In this document: positions 33,453 to 41,761 of the stretch, piece by piece
Numbering within the stretch: position 1 is the stretch's first letter
Layout: each line of letters opens with the position of its first letter
Assembly (NCBI RefSeq): GCF_020564935.1
Contig: NZ_JAJCXB010000055.1
Coordinates: forward strand, 1 to 47,296
Direction of reading: 5' to 3'
Source of the DNA: Streptomyces pinistramenti
GTDB taxonomy: Bacteria; Actinomycetota; Actinomycetes; Streptomycetales; Streptomycetaceae
Length of the DNA: 47,296 nt
Notes under the pieces: model-generated
The model's input: the letters and a program-made list of their open reading frames with translations, nothing else
The model's database searches: none
What the model was told of the DNA's origin: nothing
Program-made: the position numbers and the translations under genes

Positions 33453-35108
33453 TCAGTTCGGGTTGAGGCCGTGGCTGTGCAGCCAGGGCAGCGGGTCGAT
33501 CGGCGAACCGCCCCCGGGGCGCACCTCGAAGTGCATGTGCGGTCCGGTGGAGTTGCCGGAGCTGCCGGAGTACGCGATCTGATCGCCGGCCTTGACCGAC
33601 CCGGAGCGGACCTTGGTGCTGCTGAGGTGGCAGTACCAGGTCTCGGTGCCGTCGGGCGCCGTCACGATCGCCATGTTGCCGTACGCGGAGTTCCACTGCG
33701 TGCGCACGGTGCCGTCGGTCGCGGCCATGACGGGGGTGCCGTAGCTGACCGGGAAGTCGATGCCGGTGTGCACGGACATCCAGTTGACACCGGCCTGGCC
33801 GTAGAGAGCGCTGAGCCCGTGCTGCTTGACCGGCAGCAGGAACTTCGGGCGTTCGGCCTCCTTGCGCTTCGCCTCCTTCACCTTGCGTTCCTTCTCGGCG
33901 GCCTGCCGCTCCTTGAGGTCGATCCGCTCCTGGGTGCGGCTCGCCCGGTCGGCGAAGTCGTCGGCGCCCGCGCTGAGTCCGGCGAGCTGGGTGTCGAGCT
34001 TGTTGTTCGCCGCGGACGGTTTGACACTGCCGGCATCCGGCGCGCCCTGGGTGGCCGCCTCGTCCTTCTCGTCCCCGCCGAAACCGCCGACGGCAGCCGC
34101 GGCGACGGCGCAGACACCCATCGCGGCGACCGACGGCACGGCGACGGTCAGCAGCGCCGACCGCTTGGCCGTGCGGCGGCGGCCCCGGCCGCGGACGGCC
34201 TTGGGGCCCTCAGGAGTGTCCGCCGCGACTGCGGTGACGACCGGAGTGGCCTGGGTCAACGCCTCGGCCATCGCGGCCGATCCGCCGCGCGGGCGCCCGG
34301 CGGGCGCGGGCGGTCCGGAGTCGGCCTGCGGCGGGCCCGCCTGGGCCGGGATGGTCGCGGTCGGCGCCTGGTCCACCGTCGGCCACACCGCGGTGGCGTC
34401 ATGGCCGACGGCCTCCTGGACGGCGGTGGCCTCGTAGCCGCCGGTTCCGTAGGCGGTGCCGTGGTCGTAGCGGACCTCGTCGGCGCCCGGCGTGCCGTAC
34501 GCGCCGGTGCCGAGGTCGTCGTCGCCGTAGGCGCCGGTGTCGTAGGCGCCCGTGTCGTACGTCCCGGTGCCGTATGCCGCAGGGCCGGTGGCGGCCTGAT
34601 AGGCGCCGGTTTCCTGGCCGTTGGGGTGGTAGCCCGGTGCCGCGTAGCCGTGGGTGTCGTGGCCCGGTGCCTCGTAGGCGGTGTGGGCGTACGGGTCGTA
34701 GCCGCCCGGCTGCGCGCCGTACGCGTCGTTGCCGTAGGCACCGGTGTCGTAGGCGCCCGTGCCGTACGTCCCGGTGTCGTAGGACGTGGCGGGGAACGAG
34801 CCGGTGTCGTACGCGCCCGCCGGGTAGCCGCCGGTGGCGTCGGATCCGTAGGGGGCCGTTCCCGGGCCGACGCCGTGCTGAGCCGTGCCGTACGAGCCGG
34901 TGGCGTACGGGTCGGCGCCGTACTGGCCGGTGTCGTACGCGCCGGGGAGGGAGCCGAAGAGCGGGTCGCCGCCGCCGTATTCGGCGCAGCCGTTCGCGGC
35001 AACGGTGTGCTGCTGTCCGTAGGAGTCGTAGGCCGGATAGTGCGCATACGAGGCGTCCGGAGCGGGACCGGTCGGAAGGGGAGTCTCCGACGGGTGACGG
35101 TCGTTCAC
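33453..35108 (-). CDS. M23 family peptidoglycan endopeptidase with Tyr-rich cytoplasmic N-terminus
   Basis: About 551 aa from a GTG at 35108 (a second GTG lies one codon earlier). Residues ~10-235 are low-complexity, built of repeats such as YDTGAYGNDAYG and TYGTGAYDTGAYG. Next are an Arg-rich stretch, one membrane helix (~320-345, LLTVAVPSVAAMGVCAVAAAAV), a charged coiled coil (~375-425) and the M23/LytM domain. The zinc ligands are complete: HTGIDF and HMHFEVR. These zinc metallopeptidases cut peptide cross-links in peptidoglycan. The orientation implies that the repeat region lies inside the cell and the peptidase outside. It converges on pcrA with 61 bases between stops. Confidence 0.9.
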   Translation of the reverse strand: MNDRHPSETPLPTGPAPDASYAHYPAYDSYGQQHTVAANGCAEYGGGDPLFGSLPGAYDTGQYGADPYATGSYGTAQHGVGPGTAPYGSDATGGYPAGAYDTGSFPATSYDTGTYGTGAYDTGAYGNDAYGAQPGGYDPYAHTAYEAPGHDTHGYAAPGYHPNGQETGAYQAATGPAAYGTGTYDTGAYDTGAYGDDDLGTGAYGTPGADEVRYDHGTAYGTGGYEATAVQEAVGHDATAVWPTVDQAPTATIPAQAGPPQADSGPPAPAGRPRGGSAAMAEALTQATPVVTAVAADTPEGPKAVRGRGRRRTAKRSALLTVAVPSVAAMGVCAVAAAAVGGFGGDEKDEAATQGAPDAGSVKPSAANNKLDTQLAGLSAGADDFADRASRTQERIDLKERQAAEKERKVKEAKRKEAERPKFLLPVKQHGLSALYGQAGVNWMSVHTGIDFPVSYGTPVMAATDGTVRTQWNSAYGNMAIVTAPDGTETWYCHLSSTKVRSGSVKAGDQIAYSGSSGNSTGPHMHFEVRPGGGSPIDPLPWLHSHGLNPN

Positions 35109-35153
35109 CACCAGCTTCTCTTTCGCCTCGGCAGCAGGAGAATTAGCGGCGAC

Positions 35154-35169
35154 TGTACCCGGCGGTACA
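35154..35169. promoter_or_regulatory. Perfect inverted repeat TGTACC-CGGC-GGTACA upstream of the M23 gene
   Basis: Six-base arms, about 46 bases before the start codon. On the minus strand the core TACCGCCGGGTACA is identical to the palindrome before the succinate-semialdehyde dehydrogenase gene. Possible operator. Confidence 0.35.
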
Positions 35170-35333
35170 CGACGGCGACAATCTTCCACGGGTTTCGGGC
35201 TCGGCGAGACCGGGCATTTGGCTGCCTTTCGGAGGTGCGGGCGCCCGCTCTTGGCGTCGCGTTCGAGGCTCGTTCGACGTCAACGCCGCATCAGGCCACC
35301 GAAAGGCCGTCGATAGGCCGCCAACAGGTCACC

Positions 35334-35354
35334 GGCAGGCTGCCTTTGCCTGCC
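35334..35354 (-). terminator. Short hairpin downstream of the lipase-like gene
   Basis: GGCAGGC / GCCTGCC with a 7-base loop, 15 bases past the lipase stop on the minus strand. A 13-base direct repeat, CAGGCCACCGAAA, occurs at 35292 and 35370, the latter spanning the lipase stop codon. Confidence 0.5.
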
Positions 35355-35368
35355 GAAGGGCATCTGAT

Positions 35369-36181
35369 TCAGGCCACCGAAATGACATCTATGGCGTGAT
35401 CGGGCTCTTCTCTTACGGTCAAAGCCTCATGTATTCCGGCAGTCACCCCGGCATTGACCGGTAGCGCGAGATGTCCGACACCGGAGATCTGCACGTTGTA
35501 CGCGATCAAATCCGGGTGATCGATTCGCGCCGTGGCGGGCGGCACCATGATCTGGTCCTGATCACTCCAAAACGCAACGAATTGGGTCGGGCAATTCGGC
35601 GCCGGAAGCGCCAACTCCGTGATCACCGTGGAATCCGGGCGCAACTGACGTACGAGGGGGTGCGCCGACATCAGCGGCGCGACGCGGGTGCCGGAGTGCG
35701 GGGTGCCGAGGGTGACGACGGTGCGCACGCGGGCGGCGCCGCCCAGGCGCTGCACGTAATACCGGGCGATCAGCCCGCCGAGACTGTGCCCCACGATGTC
35801 CACCCGCGGCTGCCCGGTCCGAGCGCAGACCTCTTCCACGTGCCGGCCCAGCAGCTCGGCCGCCTTGCGCAGATCCCGGGTCAGCGGCGAGTAGTTCAGC
35901 GCTTCGACGTGCCGTGGGCCCCGGCGGCGCAGCGAGCGGCGCAGGAGAACGAAGACGGAGCGGTTGTCGATGAAGCCGTGGAGGAGGAGAACGGGCGGGG
36001 GAGCGTGTGCGGGGGGTGCCGGTGAGGAGGGCGTGGGGTGCTCCTGGGTGAGGCCGGTGGGGTAGAGGGCCAGGTGGCCGGCGAGGACCACCAGTTCCGT
36101 CAGCGCGCTGCGCAGTGAGAGGGCGTGCGGACGGAGCAGACGGCAGAGATCCGGTGTGGTGAGAAAAGGCGTGGCAGCCAT
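35369..36181 (-). CDS. Alpha/beta-hydrolase, triacylglycerol lipase-like
   Basis: About 270 aa. The ATG at 36181 has GGGAGG six bases upstream. The hydrophobic N-terminal part may anchor or export it (LTELVVLAGHLALYPTGL), though no classical signal peptide is seen. The lipase fold is clear: oxyanion-side VLLLHGFIDNRSVF, nucleophile elbow VDIVGHSLGGLIARYYVQ, and LGTPHSGTRVAPL. Asp is probably in WSDQDQIM and His in GVGHLALP. The natural substrate is unknown. Confidence 0.87.
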   Translation of the reverse strand: MAATPFLTTPDLCRLLRPHALSLRSALTELVVLAGHLALYPTGLTQEHPTPSSPAPPAHAPPPVLLLHGFIDNRSVFVLLRRSLRRRGPRHVEALNYSPLTRDLRKAAELLGRHVEEVCARTGQPRVDIVGHSLGGLIARYYVQRLGGAARVRTVVTLGTPHSGTRVAPLMSAHPLVRQLRPDSTVITELALPAPNCPTQFVAFWSDQDQIMVPPATARIDHPDLIAYNVQISGVGHLALPVNAGVTAGIHEALTVREEPDHAIDVISVA

Positions 36182-36599
36182 GGCCGACCTCCCGAACGGC
36201 AGGGGAGGCTGCGTGCCCCCGTATGCCCTTGTGGGAAGCCGCGTGTGAAGTGGTGAGCCTGTGGTGCGTGTGCCCTGGCGGGTGCGCGTGCCCGGTGGTG
36301 CGACCGCGCGGCTCGGCGGCGCGGAGGCGGAACGGTGCGGAGGCTCGGCTGCGACTTCCCTTGCGCCGCCCCGCGAGGGCTCCGCCGCCCGGCCCCGGCG
36401 TGAAGTCCCGCGGAACACGGCGCGTGGCGAACGTGTCCCGTGTGTGATTTCCCCCTCCCTGCATGTCACGAAACGGCGGGGTACGGGATGCTGGCGATAA
36501 CGTTCGTTCACTCGTGGCCGCCGGATCGGGCGGCCACGCGATCGATTGTCGGCTCGGCGGCACCGCCCAACGGGTGCCGTGCATGGCTTGGAGGCAGTT
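36182..36599. promoter_or_regulatory. Divergent region between lipase and icmB
   Basis: A 418-bp gap with no convincing gene; ORFs crossing it are Arg/Pro-rich shadows. The part before icmB (36430-36520) is less GC-rich and likely holds its promoter, but I could not choose a clear -35/-10 pair. Confidence 0.45.
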
Positions 36600-37058
36600 A
36601 TGGGTGTGGCGCGGCATGACGGAACGCAAGCGGGCGGCCAGGGCTCGGCCGGTACGGCGGGGCCGATCCGTGTCGTGGTGGCCAAGCCGGGTCTCGACGG
36701 TCACGACCGGGGCGCCAAGGTCATCGCACGGGCCCTGCGGGACGCCGGCATGGAGGTCATCTACACCGGCCTGCACCAGACTCCGGAGCAGATCGTCGAC
36801 ACCGCGATCCAGGAGGACGCGGACGCCATCGGCCTGTCGATCCTGTCCGGCGCCCACAACACGCTCTTCGCCAAGGTCATCGAGCTGCTCAAGGAGCGCG
36901 ATGCGGACGACATCAAGGTCTTCGGCGGCGGCATCATCCCCGAGGCGGACATCGCCCCGCTGAAGGAGCTGGGCGTCGCGGAGATCTTCACCCCCGGCGC
37001 CACGACGGCCTCGATCGTCGAGTGGGTGACCGCGAACGTCCGCTCGCTCGCGGTGTGA
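36600..37058 (+). CDS. icmB: Cobalamin-binding small subunit of isobutyryl-CoA/methylmalonyl-CoA mutase
   Basis: About 152 aa, a stand-alone B12-binding domain. The cobalamin signature is complete: KPGLDGHDRGAKVI (D33-x-H35-x2-G38, His35 being the lower cobalt ligand), LSILSGAH and VFGGGIIP. The size and free-standing form fit IcmB, which pairs with the large catalytic subunit IcmA encoded elsewhere to interconvert isobutyryl-CoA and n-butyryl-CoA. A small subunit for another acyl-CoA mutase is the alternative. The ATG at 36600 has GGAGG a few bases upstream; an ATG 18 codons earlier lacks support. Confidence 0.9.
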   Translation: MGVARHDGTQAGGQGSAGTAGPIRVVVAKPGLDGHDRGAKVIARALRDAGMEVIYTGLHQTPEQIVDTAIQEDADAIGLSILSGAHNTLFAKVIELLKERDADDIKVFGGGIIPEADIAPLKELGVAEIFTPGATTASIVEWVTANVRSLAV

Positions 37059-37077
37059 GACCCGGGCAGCCCGCCAC

Positions 37078-37111
37078 GCCGGCGGCCGGTGCCCGACGGG
37101 CGCCCGCCGGC
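37078..37111. terminator. Hairpin between icmB and the DUF5691 gene
   Basis: GCCGGCGG / CCGCCGGC stem with an inner GCCC-GAC-GGGC hairpin, between two convergent genes. Confidence 0.65.
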
Positions 37112-37166
37112 CTGCCGCTGCCCCTGCCCGCCAACGGGCGGCCACCTTCGGCCTCCTCATCGGCCG

Positions 37167-38960
37167 CTACCCGGCCGCGCCGGTGGCCGCGCCCGACAGG
37201 CGGTCGGCCCCGGACGGAGCCACGAGGCGGGCGGAGGCGGCCAGTTCGGCGTGCATGGTGGCGCGCAGGCGCAGGGTGCCGACCAGGCGCTGGAACGCCT
37301 CGGACCAGTAGCCGCCGGAGCCCGGTGAGGCGCCTTCCGGCTCGTCCGTGACCGCCGTGAGCATCTCCAGCCGGTCCGCGGCCGCCGGATCGAGGCAGCG
37401 CTCGGCCAGCCCCATCACTCCGCTGAAACTCCACGGGTAACTGCCCGCATCCCGAGCGATGTCCAGCGCGTCGACGACCGCTCCGCCCAGCGGCTCGGCC
37501 CAGGGGACGGCACAGACACCGAGCATCCGGAACGCGTCGGCCAGGCCGTGTGCCGCGATGAACTCCGCCACCCACTGCGCCCGTTCCGGCTCCGGGAGCA
37601 CGGCCAGCAGCTTCGCCGGATCACGCGACGAGCCGCCTGCTCCGGTTTCGGCGCCCTGGAGCGGGGCGGCGGGGGTGCCCAGCAGCGCCCGCGCCCACGG
37701 GGCGTCCCGCTGGCGCACCGCCGCCCGGCACCAGGCGTCGTGCAGCTCGGTGCGTCGGCCGTCGGCCACCGGCAGGGCGGTGATCGCCGCCGGCTCCCGG
37801 CCCCCGAACCGCTCGGCCCACCCGCCCAGCGGCGCCGCTTCCACCAACTGCCCGAACCACCAGGACCGTTCACCGCGCCCGGACGGCGCTTTGGCCACGA
37901 CGCCGTCGCGCTGCATCCCCGCGTCGCACTCGTGCGGCGCCTCGACGACGATCGTTGGTGTGGAGGGGGCCGCCGGGGCGTCGGATGCCGACGGGGTGGC
38001 CGTGCGGTCCAGGGCGACGCAGCTGCGGGCGCGGACGGCCATCCTGGTGGCGAGCGCGGAGCCGGGCAGCGCGGACAGCAGTTCGGCGGCCGTGGCACGG
38101 ACATTGCGGCTGCGGTCGGACAGCGCCTGCTCCAGGAACGCCTCGTCGGCCGGGGACAGCCCCTGGCGCAGCGCGTCGAGGAACATCAGCCGGTCCTCCG
38201 CACGCTCGGCCTGCCAGGTGCGGGACAGCAGCTCCCGGCCCGCGTCCGGAGTACGGCGGCGGAGCGCCGCCAGGACGGCGATCCGTTCCGCGAACAGGCC
38301 CTCATCCCAGAGGCGTTGGAGGGCCTCGGGATTTTCGGCAGTGTCCGCGCCGGCCGCTCCCGGGTCGCCGCCGATGCCTCGCAGGGCGAACTTCCAGTCG
38401 TCGTTGAGCCGCGCCAGCCACCGGGCGCGCGGGCCCGCCAGCGCGAGCGCGGCGGGCCGCAGGTCGGTACGGCCCCGAGCCGCGTCGAGCAGCGCGGGCA
38501 GCAGTGCCTCGGGGGCCCGGTAGCCGTGCTCGCCGGCTGCCGTCAGCCATTGGGGGAGCAGTTCCGTGAGGTCGGGGGCGGTGCCGCGGCGGCTGCCTCC
38601 GGTACCGCCGCGGTCGGCCAGCAGCAGCGACAGGCGGCGGCGGGCGGCCGGTGGCAGCGGGGGCCGGGGGTCGTCGGGGGCCCGCCGGGGGCGCTCACCG
38701 GCCGGTGCGGGGCGCAGGGCGGCGCGGCGGCGGACGGTGCTCAGCGCGGCCGCGTCCAGCAGCCCGGCCGCCCCGGTTGGGCCGCCCCGCCCTGCTGTGG
38801 GCGGCGTCCGGCGCTCGGCTCCCAGCAGGGCGGCGCTCACCAGCTCGGGCCAGGGAGGCGTGTCGGCCGGCGGGGGCGTGCTCGCGGGAGGGGCCGTGCC
38901 GGTGGTCAAGGGGTCGGTGGTCAACGTGTCGGCTGTGGTGGGGGGTTCGGTGGGTTTCAT
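37167..38960 (-). CDS. DUF5691-type protein of the SWIM/MoxR/vWA cassette
   Basis: About 597 aa. The ATG at 38960 has GGAGG six bases upstream (MKPTEPPTTADTL). It is a helical, Ala/Leu/Arg-rich cytosolic protein without membrane segments. Conserved-looking blocks include WPELVSAALLGAERRTPP near the N-terminus, NDDWKFALRGIGG, and ADEAFLEQALSDRSRNVRATAAELL, which looks like a HEAT-type repeat; WSFSGVMGLAERCLDP is near the C-terminus. I assign DUF5691 from memory of proteins that sit beside SWIM, MoxR, DUF5682 and vWA genes. A scaffold role is suggested by the HEAT-like helices but not shown. It is second in a leftward two-gene unit, 149 bases after the SWIM gene. Confidence 0.8.
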   Translation of the reverse strand: MKPTEPPTTADTLTTDPLTTGTAPPASTPPPADTPPWPELVSAALLGAERRTPPTAGRGGPTGAAGLLDAAALSTVRRRAALRPAPAGERPRRAPDDPRPPLPPAARRRLSLLLADRGGTGGSRRGTAPDLTELLPQWLTAAGEHGYRAPEALLPALLDAARGRTDLRPAALALAGPRARWLARLNDDWKFALRGIGGDPGAAGADTAENPEALQRLWDEGLFAERIAVLAALRRRTPDAGRELLSRTWQAERAEDRLMFLDALRQGLSPADEAFLEQALSDRSRNVRATAAELLSALPGSALATRMAVRARSCVALDRTATPSASDAPAAPSTPTIVVEAPHECDAGMQRDGVVAKAPSGRGERSWWFGQLVEAAPLGGWAERFGGREPAAITALPVADGRRTELHDAWCRAAVRQRDAPWARALLGTPAAPLQGAETGAGGSSRDPAKLLAVLPEPERAQWVAEFIAAHGLADAFRMLGVCAVPWAEPLGGAVVDALDIARDAGSYPWSFSGVMGLAERCLDPAAADRLEMLTAVTDEPEGASPGSGGYWSEAFQRLVGTLRLRATMHAELAASARLVAPSGADRLSGAATGAAG

Positions 38961-39109
38961 GGCGGTCCTCCGGGGTGGTGAGAGGGGCCGGGGCGGCACA
39001 GGGTGGGCCGGAGCGGGACGGGGCGGTCGGCGGGGTGAAGGTGGGCGTCCTGGGGGCTGGGGGTGACAAGTTGGGGGATGCGGCAGCGCTGGCGCGGTGG
39101 TTCGTGGGG

Positions 39110-40459
39110 TTACAGGGACACCGGGGACGGATCCCAGACGGTCAGTGGGAGGAAGCCGCGGTGGCCGCATTCGCCGAATACCGTTATGGGGGCGCCGCCC
39201 GATATCGCGGCCAGCTGCCACCGGCCCGGACGGTCGAGGCACCGCGGATCGAGGGGCAGCGCCGACTCGCCGTCCGCGTCGGCAAGTTGCCACCCTTCGC
39301 CGTCCACGCCGGGTATCGGAGTGACGTCCGTCAGGACCACGGGCCAGGAGTCGAGCCAGGGGTCGTGGCGCAGCGCGTCTCCGTAGGCGGCCAGGGCGGC
39401 GTCGATGCCGCAGCCCGGCGGGACGGGGCCGGGGGCCGCCGGGGCGTGCCGCTTGCCGAGAGCGGCGCGCAAGGGGCGGGCGCCCGGGTAGTAGGCCAGC
39501 TCGGCGTCGAGTACCAGGCCGGGCGGCAGGGCCGGCTCCAGGGGGCGGTGGGCGCCGCCGTAGGAGAGGTGCAGGGCCATCCTTCCGGTCCTGTCGCCCC
39601 GCAGATAGATCCGGCGGCTGGCCAACCTGCCGTCATCGCTGTCGTGTTGGGCCAGCACCAGCCAGCGGTCCCGTACCGGCGTGGCGTCCAGCCCGGTCAG
39701 GAGGGCGGCGGGCTCGGTCGTCAGGCCGACGCGGGTACGTACCGTCGCGGCGAGCGGCGCCGGGAGGTGGTCGATGCCGAGGAAGCCCTGGTCGAGAAGG
39801 TGCAGCAGGGCGCACTCCTCCAGGAGGCGGGCGGGCCAGTCGGGTCCGGAGGCGACGATCGAGCCCAACTCGCGTACCCGGGCGGCAAGTCCGGGGGCCT
39901 GGGCGTCGACCATGCGGGCGGCCGTTTCGTCCCAGGAGCCGTAGCCGGCGCCGTCCGTCGAGGCGAGCCCGGAATGGAGCAGATCCTCCAGGCGCTGTTC
40001 CAGCTCCGTTGCTCCGGCGCGGATCCGCTGCGTCCGCCGCTCGGCGCGGCGCCCGGCGGCCTCCGGTTCGGCGGGTGCGGGCGACGGCGTGCTGCCGGCC
40101 GCGTCCCGCCCGTCCCGCTGCTGCCGGGCGGCCAGCCACTCCGCCGCCCACTGCGGCGGCTCGCCTGCCGCCACCGCGTCCCCGCCGCCCGCCCAGAGCA
40201 GCAGCAGCCCCAACGCGTGCTTGCACGGGAATTTCCGGCTGGGGCAACTACAGCTGAAGGCAGGCCCCTTCGTGTCGATCACCGCCTGATACGGGGTCTT
40301 GCCGCGGCCCGTGCACCGCCCCCACACCGCACCGTCGCCCGCGCCCGCATCCGACCACGGTCCGGGCCCGGCGAGCTTGCCTCCGGCCGTGCGTGATGCC
40401 TCGTCAGGTGCGAGCGCGAGCACCTGATCCGTCGTCCAGCGTTCCCCCTGCGAATTCAT
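39110..40459 (-). CDS. SWIM zinc-finger protein of the MoxR/vWA cassette
   Basis: About 449 aa. The SWIM signature C70-x-C72-x6-C79-x-H81 (FSCSCPSRKFPCKHALGLLLLW) follows a ~65-residue N-terminal region; SWIM fingers bind DNA or proteins and are often found with recombination and AAA factors. The remaining ~350 residues are helical then beta-rich (GLTTEPAALLTGLDATPVRDRWLVLAQH, RIYLRGDRTGRMALHLSYGG) and not recognised. The ATG at 40459 lies exactly seven bases after the TAGCGT of a PafBC-type promoter, so the message should be leaderless, which fixes this start; an upstream GTG ten codons earlier would fall before the transcription start. Confidence 0.87.
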   Translation of the reverse strand: MNSQGERWTTDQVLALAPDEASRTAGGKLAGPGPWSDAGAGDGAVWGRCTGRGKTPYQAVIDTKGPAFSCSCPSRKFPCKHALGLLLLWAGGGDAVAAGEPPQWAAEWLAARQQRDGRDAAGSTPSPAPAEPEAAGRRAERRTQRIRAGATELEQRLEDLLHSGLASTDGAGYGSWDETAARMVDAQAPGLAARVRELGSIVASGPDWPARLLEECALLHLLDQGFLGIDHLPAPLAATVRTRVGLTTEPAALLTGLDATPVRDRWLVLAQHDSDDGRLASRRIYLRGDRTGRMALHLSYGGAHRPLEPALPPGLVLDAELAYYPGARPLRAALGKRHAPAAPGPVPPGCGIDAALAAYGDALRHDPWLDSWPVVLTDVTPIPGVDGEGWQLADADGESALPLDPRCLDRPGRWQLAAISGGAPITVFGECGHRGFLPLTVWDPSPVSL

Positions 40460-40466
40460 GCTCACG

Positions 40467-40489
40467 ACGCTACGGCCCACCACTGACAA
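40467..40489 (-). promoter_or_regulatory. PafBC-type DNA-damage promoter driving the SWIM gene
   Basis: On the minus strand TTGTCAGTG, eight bases, TAGCGT: a perfect match to TTGTCRGTG-N8-TANNNT, the RecA-independent damage promoter known from mycobacteria. The start is predicted at the ATG. Confidence 0.8.
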
Positions 40490-40540
40490 TCGCCCGGAGA
40501 GAGCGGTTAAGTCGCAGGTCAGGGGCGGTTTTTGGAGGCG

Positions 40541-40563
40541 TTGTCAGTGGTGTGGTGCAGGGT
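40541..40563 (+). promoter_or_regulatory. PafBC-type DNA-damage promoter driving the MoxR operon
   Basis: TTGTCAGTG, eight bases, CAGGGT: the -10 differs from TANNNT at its first base only. Together with the leftward copy it forms a 12-bp perfect inverted repeat (CACCACTGACAA / TTGTCAGTGGTG) across the divergent region. Leader to the MoxR start about 58 bases. Confidence 0.72.
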
Positions 40564-40627
40564 GGGAACCGCAAGCGAACGGCGACATGCGAGGCGCCGG
40601 ACGCACACCTTGCGATGAGGGGGAGCC

Positions 40628-41761
40628 ATGTCGGAAAACACGGTGCGGGCGGCGGGCGGCGAGGCGCGGGAGACGGTCGGCGCCGAGCCGCTGCGGCCGC
40701 ACGCGGAAGAGACGTTCGCGGCGGAGCTGGCGGCCCTCGCGGCGGCCGACGACCGGCCGCGGCCGGAGCGCTGGCGGCTCTCGCCGTGGGCGGTGGCGAC
40801 GTATCTGCTGGGCGGCACCCTCGCGGACGGCACGGTCATCACCCCCAAGTACGTCGGCCCGCGCCGGACCGTCGAGGTCGCGGTGACGACCCTCGCGACG
40901 GACCGGGCGCTGCTGCTGCTCGGGGTGCCGGGCACGGCCAAGACCTGGGTGTCCGAGCATCTGGCCGCCGCGGTCAGCGGTGACTCCACCTTGCTCGTAC
41001 AGGGCACCGCAGGAACGCCGGAGGAGGCGATCCGGTACGGCTGGAACTACGCCCAGCTGCTGGCGAACGGCCCCAGCCGGGAGGCGCTGGTGCCCAGTCC
41101 GGTCATGCGGGCGATGGCGCAGGGCATGACCGCGCGGGTCGAGGAGCTGACCCGCATTCCGGCCGACGTCCAGGACACGCTCATCACCGTCCTGTCGGAA
41201 AAGACCCTGCCCATACCGGAGTTGGGGCAAGAGGTGCAGGCGGTACGCGGCTTCAACCTGATCGCCACGGCCAACGACCGCGACCGGGGCGTCAACGAAC
41301 TCTCCAGCGCGCTGCGCCGCCGCTTCAACACCGTCGTCCTGCCCCTGCCGCAGACACCGGACGCCGAGGTGGACATCGTCTCCCGCCGGGTCGAGCAGAT
41401 CGGCAGGTCGCTGGGCCTGCCGGCCGCGCCCGAGGGACTGGACGAGATCCGCCGGGTCGTCACGGTCTTCCGCGAGCTGCGCGGCGGCGTCACCGCCGAC
41501 GGGCGGACGAAGGTCAAATCGCCGTCCGGGACGCTCTCCACGGCCGAGGCCATCTCGGTGGTGACCAACGGCCTGGCGCTGGCCACGCACTTCGGGGACG
41601 GCGTGCTGCGCCCGGGGGACGTGGCGGCCGGGATCCTGGGCGCCGTCGTGCGCGACCCGGCCGCCGACCGCGTCGTCTGGCAGGAGTACGTGGAGACGGT
41701 CGTCCGCGAGCGCGACGGCTGGAAGGACTTCTACCGCGCCTGCCGGGAGGTGAGCGCATGA
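40628..41761 (+). CDS. MoxR-family AAA+ ATPase
   Basis: About 377 aa with GAGGGGGAG before the ATG. Walker A is GVPGTAKT (99-106), unusual only in Ala-Lys-Thr in place of Gly-Lys-Thr; the Walker B/arginine region lies around VEELTRIPADVQDTLITVLSEKTLPIPE; sensor 1 is FNLIATANDRDRGVNELSSALRRRF. MoxR ATPases remodel protein complexes together with vWA partners (RavA-ViaA, NorQ-NorD). It is the first of three genes tiled by ATGA overlaps, with the vWA partner third. It is predicted to act in the cytosol; the client is unknown. Its promoter is damage-type. Confidence 0.93.
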   Translation: MSENTVRAAGGEARETVGAEPLRPHAEETFAAELAALAAADDRPRPERWRLSPWAVATYLLGGTLADGTVITPKYVGPRRTVEVAVTTLATDRALLLLGVPGTAKTWVSEHLAAAVSGDSTLLVQGTAGTPEEAIRYGWNYAQLLANGPSREALVPSPVMRAMAQGMTARVEELTRIPADVQDTLITVLSEKTLPIPELGQEVQAVRGFNLIATANDRDRGVNELSSALRRRFNTVVLPLPQTPDAEVDIVSRRVEQIGRSLGLPAAPEGLDEIRRVVTVFRELRGGVTADGRTKVKSPSGTLSTAEAISVVTNGLALATHFGDGVLRPGDVAAGILGAVVRDPAADRVVWQEYVETVVRERDGWKDFYRACREVSA

